64,000 nt of DNA from Pseudomonas turukhanskensis (GCF_027922365.1 NZ_BSFN01000020.1:1-64000); one strand, 5' to 3'; counted from the first letter of the stretch, positions 17,451 through 26,724 are shown. Made by a program: numbers and translations. The notes: generated by a model from the letters alone, not told the origin.

Positions 17451-19090
17451 GCCTCGCTTGCCCATTGCACATAACAGACGTCCACCGGCATACCGTGCTC
17501 GGCGCAAAAGGCCAGCCAGCGTTTCTGGTTGTCTTGCAGGCGGTCGCCGGGGCCTTTTACCTCGATCATCCGGTAGCGCTGTTCGGCCGGCCAGAACTGG
17601 ATCAGGTCGGGCATGCCGGCGCGGTTGGCTTTGATATCGCCCAACAGGCGCTGGAACCACGCGCGCAGGTGGGCGGCGGGCAGGCAGGCGAGGGCCTGTT
17701 CCAGCAATTCTTCGGTCAGCAAGCCCCAGTACACGAAGGGCGACTGGATGCCGAATTTTTCCTGGTAAGCGGCACGGATGCGGGTTTTATAGGCCTCGCT
17801 GTCCAGCGCGGCCAGGCAGTCGGCGAATAGCGCGGCGCGGCGCTGGGAAAAGTCGGCGCGGAGCAAATCCACCGGGCCGCTGTGAAACGGGTGGAAAAAC
17901 GCCCCCGGCAGCGGCGCGTAAATGGCCGGCCAGCACAGCAGGCCGAACAGGCTGCAGATCAGCGTGTTTTCCACGTAATGCACCGGCGCATGCGCTTCGC
18001 CCAGGTGCAGTTGCACCCGTTGTTCCACGCTGAAATCCGGGTGAAAGGGCAGCGTCAGCTCGATCAGCCCAGCCTCCACCTTGGGTGGCTTGCTGGCTTT
18101 GGCCAGGCCCAGTTGCCGGTTTAGGCGCGCAAGGGCGCGGGCCACCAGTTGTGCTTCGGCATCATTGACCGGCGCGGCCGCCGCCTGCTGCGCCAGGGCG
18201 TGGGCCTGTTCGTAATGGGTGAGACGTTCCAGCACGCGGATCTGCCGTTGCCGTGCCTGTGGATAAGCGCTCACGCCATACAAAGCCAAGGCATGCTCCA
18301 GCTCGCCGAGGCGCTCCAGATGCTGGCCGATGGCGAAAAGCAGCTTGCCGCGCCGCTCCACCAGCAAGGGGTTGTCGGTGTGCACCTCGCCAATCTGCTC
18401 CAGCACCTCGGTCAGCGGCTCGCCGGCCTCGAAGCGTTGACGGCACTGCCACAGGTGCAGGTAGGTATCCACGTCTTCACGGCGGGTGAAGCCGCGTGAG
18501 TCGGCGCCCAGTTCCACGTATTCGTAGCGGAAGATGCCCAGGTCCGAGAGCACAAATTCCACCCAGTCCTGGTGCAGGTTGCCAAAGAACATCAGGCGCA
18601 GGCGGTCGACGAGTTCGCCAATGCCCAGGGTCAGCAGCGGGTCGTCCAGCTGCGGGCACCACTGGCTGAATGGCCGTTCGCCTTCAAGCTGGCTTTCCAG
18701 CTGTTCGAGCAGTTGCGGTTTATTGGCGCTGCGGCTGGCGAGCAGGGCGCCGAATTGGTGTAGCACCTCGTCTTTGCGCAAATAGGCGAAGAGTTCCTGC
18801 ACGCTCAACGCGTATTGGTTGCTGACCCAGCCGTGGGCAAGCAGTGGCTCGGCTGCCTGGCGCGGGCAGCCGATTTCCTCGTAGCTCAGTTTGCTGGCGC
18901 GAAAGTGCGGGCCCTTGCGCATGATCATGCGCGTGAGCAGGGCCTGGGAGGCCAGCGGCAGCTCGGAAAATTGACGCACGAATGCCGCTTCGTGCGCGTC
19001 GAACAGGTCGTTGTAGCGCGCAGCCAGCCAGGCCAGCGCTTTATGAAAGTTGGCCAGGTAATAGAAACGGGGATCGTCGAGGGAGTGCAT
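17447..19090 (-). CDS. FAN1-like VRR-NUC structure-specific nuclease
   Basis: A homologue of the P. aeruginosa FAN1 nuclease, which cuts 5' flaps and can process interstrand cross-links. The 547 residues span a helical DNA-binding part, a TPR-like middle and the C-terminal VRR-NUC domain. Candidate active-site residues are Glu375 (HYVENTLICSL), Asp495 (GMPDLIQFW), Glu510 and Lys512 (MIEVKGPGD). The start ATG (before HSLDDPRFYYLANFHKAL) matches the family; a TTG at 19153 is the alternative, and no strong ribosome site is visible for either. It is translationally coupled (ATGA) to the helicase-nuclease gene, suggesting joint action in DNA repair. Confidence 0.88.
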   Translation of the reverse strand: MHSLDDPRFYYLANFHKALAWLAARYNDLFDAHEAAFVRQFSELPLASQALLTRMIMRKGPHFRASKLSYEEIGCPRQAAEPLLAHGWVSNQYALSVQELFAYLRKDEVLHQFGALLASRSANKPQLLEQLESQLEGERPFSQWCPQLDDPLLTLGIGELVDRLRLMFFGNLHQDWVEFVLSDLGIFRYEYVELGADSRGFTRREDVDTYLHLWQCRQRFEAGEPLTEVLEQIGEVHTDNPLLVERRGKLLFAIGQHLERLGELEHALALYGVSAYPQARQRQIRVLERLTHYEQAHALAQQAAAAPVNDAEAQLVARALARLNRQLGLAKASKPPKVEAGLIELTLPFHPDFSVEQRVQLHLGEAHAPVHYVENTLICSLFGLLCWPAIYAPLPGAFFHPFHSGPVDLLRADFSQRRAALFADCLAALDSEAYKTRIRAAYQEKFGIQSPFVYWGLLTEELLEQALACLPAAHLRAWFQRLLGDIKANRAGMPDLIQFWPAEQRYRMIEVKGPGDRLQDNQKRWLAFCAEHGMPVDVCYVQWASEA

Positions 19091-19186
19091 CGGTACGCCA
19101 AACCACTGTGTGCATGTACAGATACCAGCGCAGCGGCGCGCTGGCAATCGCAAATTGATCGGTGGCGGCGTAGCGGTCGGTTAGGT

Positions 19187-19405
19187 TCAGTTGTAGGTGA
19201 AGGTGAGCACCTGATTGTCGACGCTGGCTTCGCCGGGGTTGAGCGGCAGGTATTGGGTTGTAAAGGCGGGGAAGTCACGGGCGCAGGTGCTGGGGTTGCA
19301 GGTTGGGTAGACGATCGAGCCTTCGAACTGCAGGGTGCCGCCGTCGGCAAAGGCGGGCAGGGTGGCGACGAGGGCGAACAGCAGGACAGCGAGGCGGGTA
19401 GGCAT
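19187..19405 (-). CDS. Small secreted fimbrin-like protein
   Basis: A 72-residue product with a clear signal peptide (MPTRLAVLLFALVATLPAFA). The mature part begins DGGTLQFEGSIVYPTC, resembling the first strand and first Cys of chaperone-usher (type 1) fimbrial subunits, but it is far shorter than a true fimbrin (about 150 or more residues). Two Cys (NPSTCARD region) could pair. No usher or chaperone gene is nearby. It may be a degenerate subunit or a distinct small periplasmic family. The start is the ATG next to the signal peptide. Confidence 0.7.
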   Translation of the reverse strand: MPTRLAVLLFALVATLPAFADGGTLQFEGSIVYPTCNPSTCARDFPAFTTQYLPLNPGEASVDNQVLTFTYN

Positions 19406-19643
19406 GGTAATGGCTCCGGGGTTAGCTTGCAGGGGCAAGTTAAGAGCGGAGGAGAGCTGTCTGCCAGATAGATAATTTTGTTTTGTAGGCGTGTTCTGGA
19501 AAAGAGCATTTTCTGAACACTGTAGGACGGGGTGCTGTGGTTATCTGAAGGTTTGCGCCGGGTTTTGCGGGTTCGCCCCTATCTGCCTTCGGCCGAACTG
19601 CCCGACGACGACTGCGTGCCATCGTGATCGGCTCTGAATCGCT

Positions 19644-19665
19644 TGGTGCGCGGAGCACACCCTAC
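19644..19665. repeat. Single copy of the GTGCGCGGAGCACACCC repeat motif
   Basis: One arm only of the motif that is paired at 4618-4682 and embedded in the 105-bp units near 150, 8560 and 8665. Confidence 0.7.
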
Positions 19666-19684
19666 AAACGCTGAGCGTGCGGGC

Positions 19685-19713
19685 ATAAAAAAGCCCCGCA
19701 CTGGGCGGGGCTC
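19685..19713 (-). terminator. Rho-independent terminator of the purM-purN-DUF3108 operon
   Basis: On the minus strand, the stem AGCCCCGC / GCGGGGCT is followed by a T run just after the DUF3108 gene. Confidence 0.85.
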
Positions 19714-19730
19714 TTCACAACGGTATGGGC

Positions 19731-20441
19731 TTAGCTGCCTTTCACCGCTTTGCCGTCGACGCTGCCGTCTTTGAGCATGATCTGGTATTCCTTGCCGTCT
19801 TTCTCTACCTGGAACAGGCGCACCAGCAGGTAGTTCCAGTCTTTGGCGAACCACAGCACGGTTTTGCGGCTGCTCTGGGTAGGGTCGCGCACGCGCTCTA
19901 CCTTGATGGCGTCTACGCTGCCGGCCATTGTTTCGACCTTCTCTTCGCCCAGCACGCGAAAGTCGTAGGTTTCGATATCGCCGCCGTCCACCACTTGGTA
20001 GCTCATGGTTTTCTTGCCGGCTGCCACGTCGGCTTGCAGCACCACCTGGTAGGTGGATTTATCTTGCACGCCACGGTTGAGCGGCAGGGAAACCTGGTCG
20101 CCACGGTCACTGCCGATGACTTTCTTGGCGTCCCAATCGAAGTCCAGCTCTACGGTTTTGCCCTTGCCCAGGCCGCTGCGTTCGTAGCGGTAGGTTTGTG
20201 GCAGGAAGGATGTGCCGTCCAGACGGAAGACGCTTTCTTCGGTGAGGCCGGCCACCAGCATGGAGGCTTTGAAGTTCAGCAGCCAACGGCCGTCAGCCTG
20301 CTTTTGCAGACTGCGCTCGGCAGTACCGCTAACGGGAACCTGCTTCCAGTCGGCGGTGTAGCTGGCCGAGAAGGGTTTGAGTTCCAGGGCCTGCGCCGGC
20401 AGGGTGAGCACGGCGAGGACGAACAGCAAGGCACGACGCAT
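19731..20441 (-). CDS. DUF3108 domain protein (exported)
   Basis: A 236-residue protein with a signal peptide (MRRALLFVLAVLTLPAQA) and a mature part of the DUF3108 family (FSASYTADWKQVPVSGTAER...). The biochemical role is unknown; the family is probably periplasmic. It follows purN by eight bases and shares the purM-purN transcription unit, the usual pseudomonad arrangement. Confidence 0.9.
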   Translation of the reverse strand: MRRALLFVLAVLTLPAQALELKPFSASYTADWKQVPVSGTAERSLQKQADGRWLLNFKASMLVAGLTEESVFRLDGTSFLPQTYRYERSGLGKGKTVELDFDWDAKKVIGSDRGDQVSLPLNRGVQDKSTYQVVLQADVAAGKKTMSYQVVDGGDIETYDFRVLGEEKVETMAGSVDAIKVERVRDPTQSSRKTVLWFAKDWNYLLVRLFQVEKDGKEYQIMLKDGSVDGKAVKGS

Positions 20442-20449
20442 AAAGTCTC

Positions 20450-21106
20450 CTAGGTTCGGATCAGGTGGCCGGTGGCCGGTAGCAACTGCTCGTTCAGCAT
20501 TGCCCCCTCGCTACCAAGACGCAAGTCGCCATTGGCGAACCAGCGCACAGCGAGCGGGTATATCTGGTGTTCTTGTGCATGTACACGGTTGGCCAGGCTT
20601 TGTGCCGTGTCATCCACGCGTACCGGCACAACAGCTTGTACGACCAGAGGCCCCCCATCGAGTTCCTCTGTAACGAAATGCACGCTGCAGCCGTGTTCGC
20701 TGTCGCCGGCATCCAGCGCCCGTTGGTGGGTGTGCAGGCCTTTGTATTTGGGCAGCAGGGAGGGGTGGATATTCAGCAGCCGCCCTTCATAGTGGCGCAC
20801 AAAGGCACCACTTAAAATGCGCATAAAACCTGCCAGCAGCACCAGGTGCGGTTGGCAGCTGTCGATCAGCGCCATCAGCGCGGCGTCGAAGGTTTCACGG
20901 TCGGGGAAGTTTTTGTGGTCGAGCACATGGGTGGCGATGCCGGCTGCCTTGGCCCGTTCCAGGCCAAAGGCATCGCTGCGGTTGGAAATTACGGCGCAGA
21001 TCCGGGCGGCGCTTTCGCTGCCCTGAATGTCATCGATCAACGCCTGCAGGTTGCTGCCCGAGCCGGACAGCAACACCACCACATTGCAGGGTGAGGCGTT
21101 GGGCAT
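20450..21106 (-). CDS. purN: Phosphoribosylglycinamide formyltransferase PurN
   Basis: Transfers a formyl group from 10-formyltetrahydrofolate to GAR, the third step of purine synthesis. The 218 residues include the opening VVLLSGSGSNLQALID, the active-site region HLVLLAGFMRILS...NIHPSLLPKYKG and HFVTEELDGG. The start overlaps the purM stop by one base (TGATG), so the two are coupled. Confidence 0.97.
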   Translation of the reverse strand: MPNASPCNVVVLLSGSGSNLQALIDDIQGSESAARICAVISNRSDAFGLERAKAAGIATHVLDHKNFPDRETFDAALMALIDSCQPHLVLLAGFMRILSGAFVRHYEGRLLNIHPSLLPKYKGLHTHQRALDAGDSEHGCSVHFVTEELDGGPLVVQAVVPVRVDDTAQSLANRVHAQEHQIYPLAVRWFANGDLRLGSEGAMLNEQLLPATGHLIRT

Positions 21107-22164
21107 CAGTGGGTTTTCAGGTTGTTCAACACAACACGTTCGGCATCAGCGGCACCTGCGTTGATCTGGCCGATGACCCACGGTTGCTCACCGCTGGCGC
21201 GCAGGTTGGCCAGGGCGCTTTCCACGTGCTCCTGGGCTACGCAGATCACCATGCCCACGCCGCAGTTCAGCACGCGGTGCATTTCGGTTTCGTTAACGTT
21301 GCCTTGCTCTTGCAGCCAGTCAAACACCGCCGGGCGTTTCCAGCTGGCCACGTCCACCACCGCTTGCGCGCCGTCTGGCAGTACGCGTGGAATGTTGTCC
21401 AGCAGGCCGCCACCGGTGATGTGGGCCATGGCTTTCACGGCGCCGGTGTCTTTGATCAGCTTGAGCAGCGGTTTTACGTAGATGCGGGTCGGCGCCATCA
21501 GCAGTTCGGTGAGGGCTTTGCCTTCGAGCTGCACGGTTTGGATATCAGCGCCGGATACTTCGATAATCTTGCGGATCAGCGAATAGCCGTTGGAATGCGG
21601 GCCGGACGAGGGCAGGGCGATCAGCGCGTCGCCGGTGGCCACTTTGGAGCCGTCAATGATTTCGGCTTTTTCCACCACGCCCACGCAGAAACCGGCCAGG
21701 TCGTAGTCTTCGCCTTCGTACATGCCCGGCATTTCGGCGGTTTCACCGCCCACCAGCGAGCAGCCGGCCAGTTCGCAGCCAGCGCCAATGCCGGTGACCA
21801 CGGTGGCGGCCACGTCAACATTGAGTTTGCCGGTGGCGTAGTAGTCGAGGAAGAACAACGGCTCAGCGCCGCACACCACCAGGTCGTTGACGCACATGGC
21901 GACCAGGTCCTGGCCGATGCTGTCGTGCTTGTTCAGGTTCAGCGCCAGGCGCAGCTTGGTGCCCACGCCGTCGGTGCCGCTGACCAGAACCGGTTGTTTG
22001 TAGCCGGCCGGAATTTCGCAGAGGGCGCCGAAGCCACCCAAGCCGCCCATCACTTCCGGACGCGCAGTGCGCTTGGCCACGCTTTTGATGCGCTCGACCA
22101 GGGCTTCACCTGCATCGATATCGACGCCGGCGTCCTTGTAGCTAATGGAGGGTTGCTTGCTCAT
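21106..22164 (-). CDS. purM: Phosphoribosylformylglycinamidine cyclo-ligase PurM
   Basis: Makes AIR from FGAM with ATP. The 352 residues match the family, with the opening SYKDAGVDIDAGEALVERIK and LVSGTDGVGTKLRLA, then GGETAEMPGMYE and the C-terminal HITGGGLLDNIPR. First gene of the purM-purN-DUF3108 unit. In pseudomonads it is divergent from the DUF2066-permease-hda run; here a chemoreceptor gene lies between, on the same strand as purM. Confidence 0.97.
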   Translation of the reverse strand: MSKQPSISYKDAGVDIDAGEALVERIKSVAKRTARPEVMGGLGGFGALCEIPAGYKQPVLVSGTDGVGTKLRLALNLNKHDSIGQDLVAMCVNDLVVCGAEPLFFLDYYATGKLNVDVAATVVTGIGAGCELAGCSLVGGETAEMPGMYEGEDYDLAGFCVGVVEKAEIIDGSKVATGDALIALPSSGPHSNGYSLIRKIIEVSGADIQTVQLEGKALTELLMAPTRIYVKPLLKLIKDTGAVKAMAHITGGGLLDNIPRVLPDGAQAVVDVASWKRPAVFDWLQEQGNVNETEMHRVLNCGVGMVICVAQEHVESALANLRASGEQPWVIGQINAGAADAERVVLNNLKTH

Positions 22165-22323
22165 AGATCCAGGCCTTTATGAAAGGGATGTTCGGGGAGC
22201 GACCGGAACATGAGGTGGCGGTTAGCCTGGCCGGTCTGCGAAGGCGCGCGATTTTATCAGGCTTGCCGGCAGGCGGCCATCCGCACAGCCGGACGGCCTT
22301 GAAAAATCCACAACTTAAGTGGC

Positions 22324-23937
22324 CTACAACCGAAAACGATCCACCGACAACGACAACTTGCCCGCCAACCCCGACAGTTCATCCGTCGTTGTAGCGGTTT
22401 GGTCTATCACCGTACTGTTGCTAACCGACATGCTGGCAATGGTTTCCACCTGATGGGCGATCTCGTTGCTGGCCAGGCTTTGCTCGCCAATCGTGCGGGT
22501 GATGTCGTTCACCAGTTGGGTGGTGCTGAGCGTCGCTTCGAGAATTTCGCGAATCGCCTTTTCCACGTCGGCGGTCACCGCCATGCCTTTATCCACCTGG
22601 GCCACGCCGGCTTCCATGCTGGTGGCGGCATCGCGTGTGCTGGTTTGAATACGCTGCACCATGGCGGCGATTTCCTGGGTGGAGGCGCTGGTACGCCCGG
22701 CCAGGCTGCGCACCTCATCGGCGACCACGGCAAAACCGCGGCCCTGTTCACCAGCCCGCGCGGCTTCGATGGCCGCGTTCAGGGCCAGCAGGTTGGTCTG
22801 GTCGGCAATGCCCTTGATTACCTGAATGATGCCGAAGATCTGCTCCGACTCCTGGTCCAGTGTGCGGATCACCTGCGCCGACTGCTGCACCGAACGGGCG
22901 ATGCCGTCCATGTCCTGCACCACTTGATGGATGACCTTGCCGCCGTCTTTGGCCAGGCGTTCGGCCTGGTTGGCCATATCCAGCGCCTGCCCGGCGTGGC
23001 GGGTGATTTCCTCGATGCTGGCGGTCATCTCGCTTGCTGCTGCCGCCATGGTGTTGGCCGCCTCGCTCTGCTGCGTGCTGCTATTGGCCACCTGATGGCA
23101 GCCGGCGCTCAACTGCTGGCTCAGATCATTCACGCTGTCGGCATTGCTGCGCACCACGCCGATCATGCCGCGCAGGTCGCGCTGCATAGTTGCCAGGCTG
23201 CGAATCAGAGCGCTGGCTTCGTCTTGTTGGGTCGGTTGTTCGATGTTGCGGCCCAGGTCGCCCTGGGCAATGCGGCTGGCAATGTGGCTGGCCGCCAGCA
23301 GGGGCCGCATGATGCCGCCGATAATCCACGCACCTTGCACCACCAGTAGCACCAGGCTGGCAATCAGCACGATGGTGAGGGTGAGGTTGGCGGTGCTGAG
23401 CGCGCTTTCGGTGTCTTTGCTGGTCTGCTCGGTGTTGCCTTCAATCAGCTCGCTGAGGCTGGCCATTTCGCCTTCCAGTTGGGAGAAGGCGGCATTGAAG
23501 GTAGGCAGTTGGCCCTGGGCGGCCTCGGGGTTGGTCAGGGCCTGGCCGACGATGGATTCGGCGGCGGCGATATACGAATCGAGGCTGGGTTTGACCTTGT
23601 TAAGCCCGCCCTTGATGGCAGCGTTCACTGGCAGCTGGAGGTTTTCCGTCAGCACTTCGCGAAAATGCCCGGCGTGTTCTTCCAGGCTCGACCGTGCTTC
23701 ATCGGCACTGGTGGGGCTTTTGCCCAGGCCCACCAGCATGGCGGCCAGCACATCAGCGCGCAGGGCGTCGTGCATCATGTCCGCTTCCATGTGGTTGCGC
23801 AGGGCACTAAGGCTCACCTGGTTGGCCCGTACCGCGTCGGCCACCTGATGGTTACCGATGAAACTCACCAGACTGAGAATCAGCGCTGCCACCAGGCCTG
23901 TGCCGGTCAACAGCAGCAAACGTAATTTTATCGACAC
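22324..23937 (-). CDS. Methyl-accepting chemotaxis protein
   Basis: A 537-residue chemoreceptor. A first membrane helix is at about 6-28, a periplasmic four-helix-bundle-like sensor reaches about 185, and a second helix (LTIVLIASLVLLVVQGAWII) is followed by HAMP and a long signalling coiled coil. The hairpin tip motif IKGIADQTNLLALNAAIEAA is intact. The ligand cannot be inferred. It is inserted relative to the purM/DUF2066 divergent pair I recall from other pseudomonads, so it is probably strain- or group-specific. Confidence 0.92.
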   Translation of the reverse strand: MSIKLRLLLLTGTGLVAALILSLVSFIGNHQVADAVRANQVSLSALRNHMEADMMHDALRADVLAAMLVGLGKSPTSADEARSSLEEHAGHFREVLTENLQLPVNAAIKGGLNKVKPSLDSYIAAAESIVGQALTNPEAAQGQLPTFNAAFSQLEGEMASLSELIEGNTEQTSKDTESALSTANLTLTIVLIASLVLLVVQGAWIIGGIMRPLLAASHIASRIAQGDLGRNIEQPTQQDEASALIRSLATMQRDLRGMIGVVRSNADSVNDLSQQLSAGCHQVANSSTQQSEAANTMAAAASEMTASIEEITRHAGQALDMANQAERLAKDGGKVIHQVVQDMDGIARSVQQSAQVIRTLDQESEQIFGIIQVIKGIADQTNLLALNAAIEAARAGEQGRGFAVVADEVRSLAGRTSASTQEIAAMVQRIQTSTRDAATSMEAGVAQVDKGMAVTADVEKAIREILEATLSTTQLVNDITRTIGEQSLASNEIAHQVETIASMSVSNSTVIDQTATTTDELSGLAGKLSLSVDRFRL

Positions 23938-24161
23938 CGCAGGTACCTCTTTTTATGTGTTTGCTATGCGCGCACAGGCGCCGTACTGAAAACGTATCGG
24001 CTGGCCGTTACGCTTGTTGAATACCTCTTTGTTTAGCCTAGTTAAGCCGCTAATTGGCAGTGCTGCTCGACAGCGCCCAAGTGGGCTGTTTAAGGTAGAG
24101 CACTTTGTCGCAGCGCCTTGCATTGCAGGCGTGTCGCCACCTCCCGAGCTGAGAGCCCACC

Positions 24162-25238
24162 ATGCGTTTTTCTGCCTCACTGTTCAGTCCGTTGTTGGCC
24201 CTTGGGCTGTCGTTTTGCAGCGTTGTCGCCCAGGCCGCGCCCGTTGAAAACCTTTACCAAGTGCGCCAGCCGGTCGCCAGCCAGCAATCGGCCGACCGCG
24301 CCACGGCGCTTAGCAGCGCCCTGGACACCCTGGTGCTGCGCCTGACGGGCGACAGCAAGGCCCTAAGCAACCCGGCGATTGCCGCACTGCGCAAAGACCC
24401 ACAACAGTTGGTGAGCCAATACGGCTACGAAAACGGTCCGCCTCAGGTATTGGTGGTGGATTTCGATGCCATCAGCACCGACCGCAGCCTGCGCCAGGCG
24501 GGCATTTCCCTGTGGAGCGCCAATCGTCCGGCCGTGCTGGCCTGGTGGCTGAACACCAGCACCGACGGCGCCAGTTTGGTGGGCGATAGCCAACCCGCCG
24601 CCGCACCGCTGCAACGCGCCGCACAAAACCGTGGCCTGCCGCTGCGTTTGCCGATTGCCGACCTGAACGAACAGCTTGCCGGCACCGCCGAAAACCTCAC
24701 CGCCAGTAACCCCGATGCCTTGAAAGAGCCCTCGGCCCGCTACGGTGCCGACGCCCTGCTGGCCGTGAGCGCCCAGGAAGATGGCGGCAAATGGCAGGCG
24801 CAATGGCGCCTGTGGCTGGGCGACAGCCGCGAGCAAGGCAAAGTCGAAGGTGCTGATGCCGACGCCGTGGCCGACGCGGTACTGCTGGCCGTGAGCCAGC
24901 GCCTGGCCACGCATTTTGTCGCCGCCCAAGGGGCCGCGCAGGACTTGACCCTCGATATCCAGGGCGCCGACCTCAACCGCTACGCCGAACTGCAACGCCT
25001 GCTCGAACCTTTTGATGCACGCCTGCAAAGCGCGGTGGGTGATCGCCTGACGTACCGCGTCAAAGCCAGCGGCGAGCAATTGCGAGCGCAACTGGCCCTG
25101 GCCCGTATGCGTGAACTGCCGCCGGAGCCGGTTGCGGCGGCGCCGGTAGATGCCAGCGTCACTCCACCTGGCCAGGCCCCGAGCCCAGTTGAGCCAGTGC
25201 CAGCAACTGCTACCAACGTGCTGCATTACGGCTGGTAA
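24162..25238 (+). CDS. DUF2066 domain protein (exported)
   Basis: A 358-residue protein with a signal peptide (MRFSASLFSPLLALGLSF to about AQA) and a DUF2066 body (NLYQVRQPVASQQSADRATA...). Function unknown. The C terminus is Pro/Ala-rich and low in complexity. It precedes the AI-2E-type permease by 56 bases, a conserved pseudomonad neighbour. Confidence 0.88.
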   Translation: MRFSASLFSPLLALGLSFCSVVAQAAPVENLYQVRQPVASQQSADRATALSSALDTLVLRLTGDSKALSNPAIAALRKDPQQLVSQYGYENGPPQVLVVDFDAISTDRSLRQAGISLWSANRPAVLAWWLNTSTDGASLVGDSQPAAAPLQRAAQNRGLPLRLPIADLNEQLAGTAENLTASNPDALKEPSARYGADALLAVSAQEDGGKWQAQWRLWLGDSREQGKVEGADADAVADAVLLAVSQRLATHFVAAQGAAQDLTLDIQGADLNRYAELQRLLEPFDARLQSAVGDRLTYRVKASGEQLRAQLALARMRELPPEPVAAAPVDASVTPPGQAPSPVEPVPATATNVLHYGW

Positions 25239-25294
25239 AAACAGGTTGGTAAAAAACAGGCTGGTGAACCCTTTTCCCCTGAGGTTTTTTGAGC

Positions 25295-26407
25295 ATGACT
25301 GACACCCGTCATTGGCTATGGATTGCCGCGCTGTTTCTGCTCGGTGCGTTGTTGTGGGCCATTCACCCGATTCTTTCGCCCTTTCTGATTGGCATTCTGC
25401 TGGCCTATATGGGCGACCCGATAGCCGACCAACTGGAACGCTGGAAACTCTCGCGCACCTGGGCGGTGATCGTGGTGTTCAGCGTGTTCACCCTGATTCT
25501 GGTGATCGCCCTGCTGGTGCTGGTGCCGATGCTCGGCAAACAACTGGTGCGCTTGTACGAACTGGCCCCGCAAATGATCGACTGGGCGCAAAACAGCGCC
25601 TTGCCCTGGGTGCAGGCCAAACTCGGCCTGGGCGAAGGCTTCTGGAAGTTCGACAAGATCAAAGCCGCCGTTACCGAGCACTTGGGCCAGACCACCGATA
25701 TCGTCGGCACAGTGCTGGCCTCGGCTGGCGCCTCCAGCCTGGCGCTGCTCGGCTGGCTGGGTAACGTGGTGTTGATTCCGGTAGTGAGTTTCTACCTGCT
25801 GCGCGACTGGGACATCATGATCGCCAAACTGCGCGGCCTGCTGCCACGCAGCCGCGAAGGTTTTATCGTGCAACTGCTCGGCGAATGCCATGAAGTGCTT
25901 GGCGCGTTCTTGCGCGGGCAACTGCTGGTGATGCTTGGCCTGGGCATCATCTATTCCGCCGGCCTGATGCTGGTAGGCCTGGAACTGGGCCTGCTGATCG
26001 GCATCATCGCAGGCTTGGCCAGCATCGTGCCGTACATGGGCTTTGTAATCGGGTTTGGCGCCGCCATTACCGCTGGCTTCTTCCAGTTCGGCACCGAGTT
26101 CTACCCGCTGCTGGGTATTGCCGCGGTCTTTACCGTCGGCCAACTGCTTGAAGGCATGCTGTTGACGCCGCTGCTGGTGGGTGATCGCATCGGCCTGCAT
26201 CCGGTGGCCGTGATCTTCGCCATTATGGTCGGCGGCCAACTGTTCGGCTTCACCGGCATTCTGCTGGCGCTGCCCGTGGCGGCGGTGATCATGGTGGTGC
26301 TGCGCCACGCCCATGACTTCTATAAACAGTCGGATATTTACGACGATGGGCAGGCGGTGGAAACGGTAGAGGTGGTTGAGGTGGTGCCGGTAACACCGAC
26401 CGAATAG
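25295..26407 (+). CDS. AI-2E/PerM-family permease
   Basis: A 370-residue inner-membrane protein with about seven or eight hydrophobic helices and the family's C-terminal part (HPVAVIFAIMVGGQLFGFTG). The family includes PerM and the AI-2 exporter TqsA; transport substrates are mostly unproven. The ATG start has GAGG ten bases upstream. The last residues are a low-complexity Val/Glu tail. In other pseudomonads I recall hda directly after this gene; here repeats and a phage-type module intervene. Confidence 0.88.
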   Translation: MTDTRHWLWIAALFLLGALLWAIHPILSPFLIGILLAYMGDPIADQLERWKLSRTWAVIVVFSVFTLILVIALLVLVPMLGKQLVRLYELAPQMIDWAQNSALPWVQAKLGLGEGFWKFDKIKAAVTEHLGQTTDIVGTVLASAGASSLALLGWLGNVVLIPVVSFYLLRDWDIMIAKLRGLLPRSREGFIVQLLGECHEVLGAFLRGQLLVMLGLGIIYSAGLMLVGLELGLLIGIIAGLASIVPYMGFVIGFGAAITAGFFQFGTEFYPLLGIAAVFTVGQLLEGMLLTPLLVGDRIGLHPVAVIFAIMVGGQLFGFTGILLALPVAAVIMVVLRHAHDFYKQSDIYDDGQAVETVEVVEVVPVTPTE

Positions 26408-26427
26408 AACTCGTGCACTACCCGTAC

Positions 26428-26484
26428 GAGCGGCTTCAGCCGCGATGCTCTTCAAGGTCAACAGCATCGCGGCTGAAGCCGCTC
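26428..26484. repeat. Inverted repeat (REP-type)
   Basis: Perfect 22-bp arms (26428-26449, 26463-26484) contain CGGCTTCAGCCGCGATGC and its complement around a 13-nt loop. A stable transcribed hairpin, it probably ends the permease transcript and the opposing small genes. Confidence 0.9.
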
Positions 26485-26503
26485 CTACGGGAGTGGCGTG
26501 GTG

Positions 26504-26719
26504 CTACGCCACCGGATAATCCCCTTCGGTAAACCCCTTCTTGCCGCGATTCAAATCCGCATGAAGGCGGCGCAGGTCGACCAGGCGAACACCGCCCACC
26601 ATCACACTCGGAACCATCCCAATTTCGACCCAGTTGCGTACCTTGTCGGCCGGTAATTTCAGCATGGTGGCGAAGGTACCCACGCCGCAAAAGTCGAAGC
26701 CTAATTCTGCATTTTTCAT
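26504..26719 (-). CDS. Small phage-type DNA-binding protein (excisionase/MerR-like)
   Basis: A 71-residue protein with a helix-turn-helix-like segment (GTFATMLKLPADKVRNWVEI) followed by a short wing-like part (GGVRLVDLRRLHADLNRGKK), a pattern common in small phage excisionase/early regulators. The ATG is preceded by AAGGAG. It lies five bases after the related upstream small gene and looks like a distant paralogue of it. No other phage structural gene follows; the next object is a REP hairpin. Confidence 0.65.
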   Translation of the reverse strand: MKNAELGFDFCGVGTFATMLKLPADKVRNWVEIGMVPSVMVGGVRLVDLRRLHADLNRGKKGFTEGDYPVA

Positions 26720-26724
26720 CACAC

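Larger units (their letters stand above)
19406..19730. other. Gene-free spacer with hairpin and repeat copy
   Basis: No gene is seen. An imperfect inverted repeat GTGTTCTGGAAAA ... TTTTCTGAACAC (19491-19520) lies upstream of the fimbrin-like gene, a single copy of the GGTGCGCGGAGCACACCC repeat is at 19645-19662, and a terminator for the next operon is at 19685-19713. Confidence 0.6.

Noticed and set aside
15384..17474. Very long plus-strand open frame opposite the helicase gene
   Set aside because: It mirrors a high-G+C gene with recognisable motifs on the other strand, has no family features of its own, and its residues are the Gly/Ala/His/Gln-rich type typical of antisense frames.
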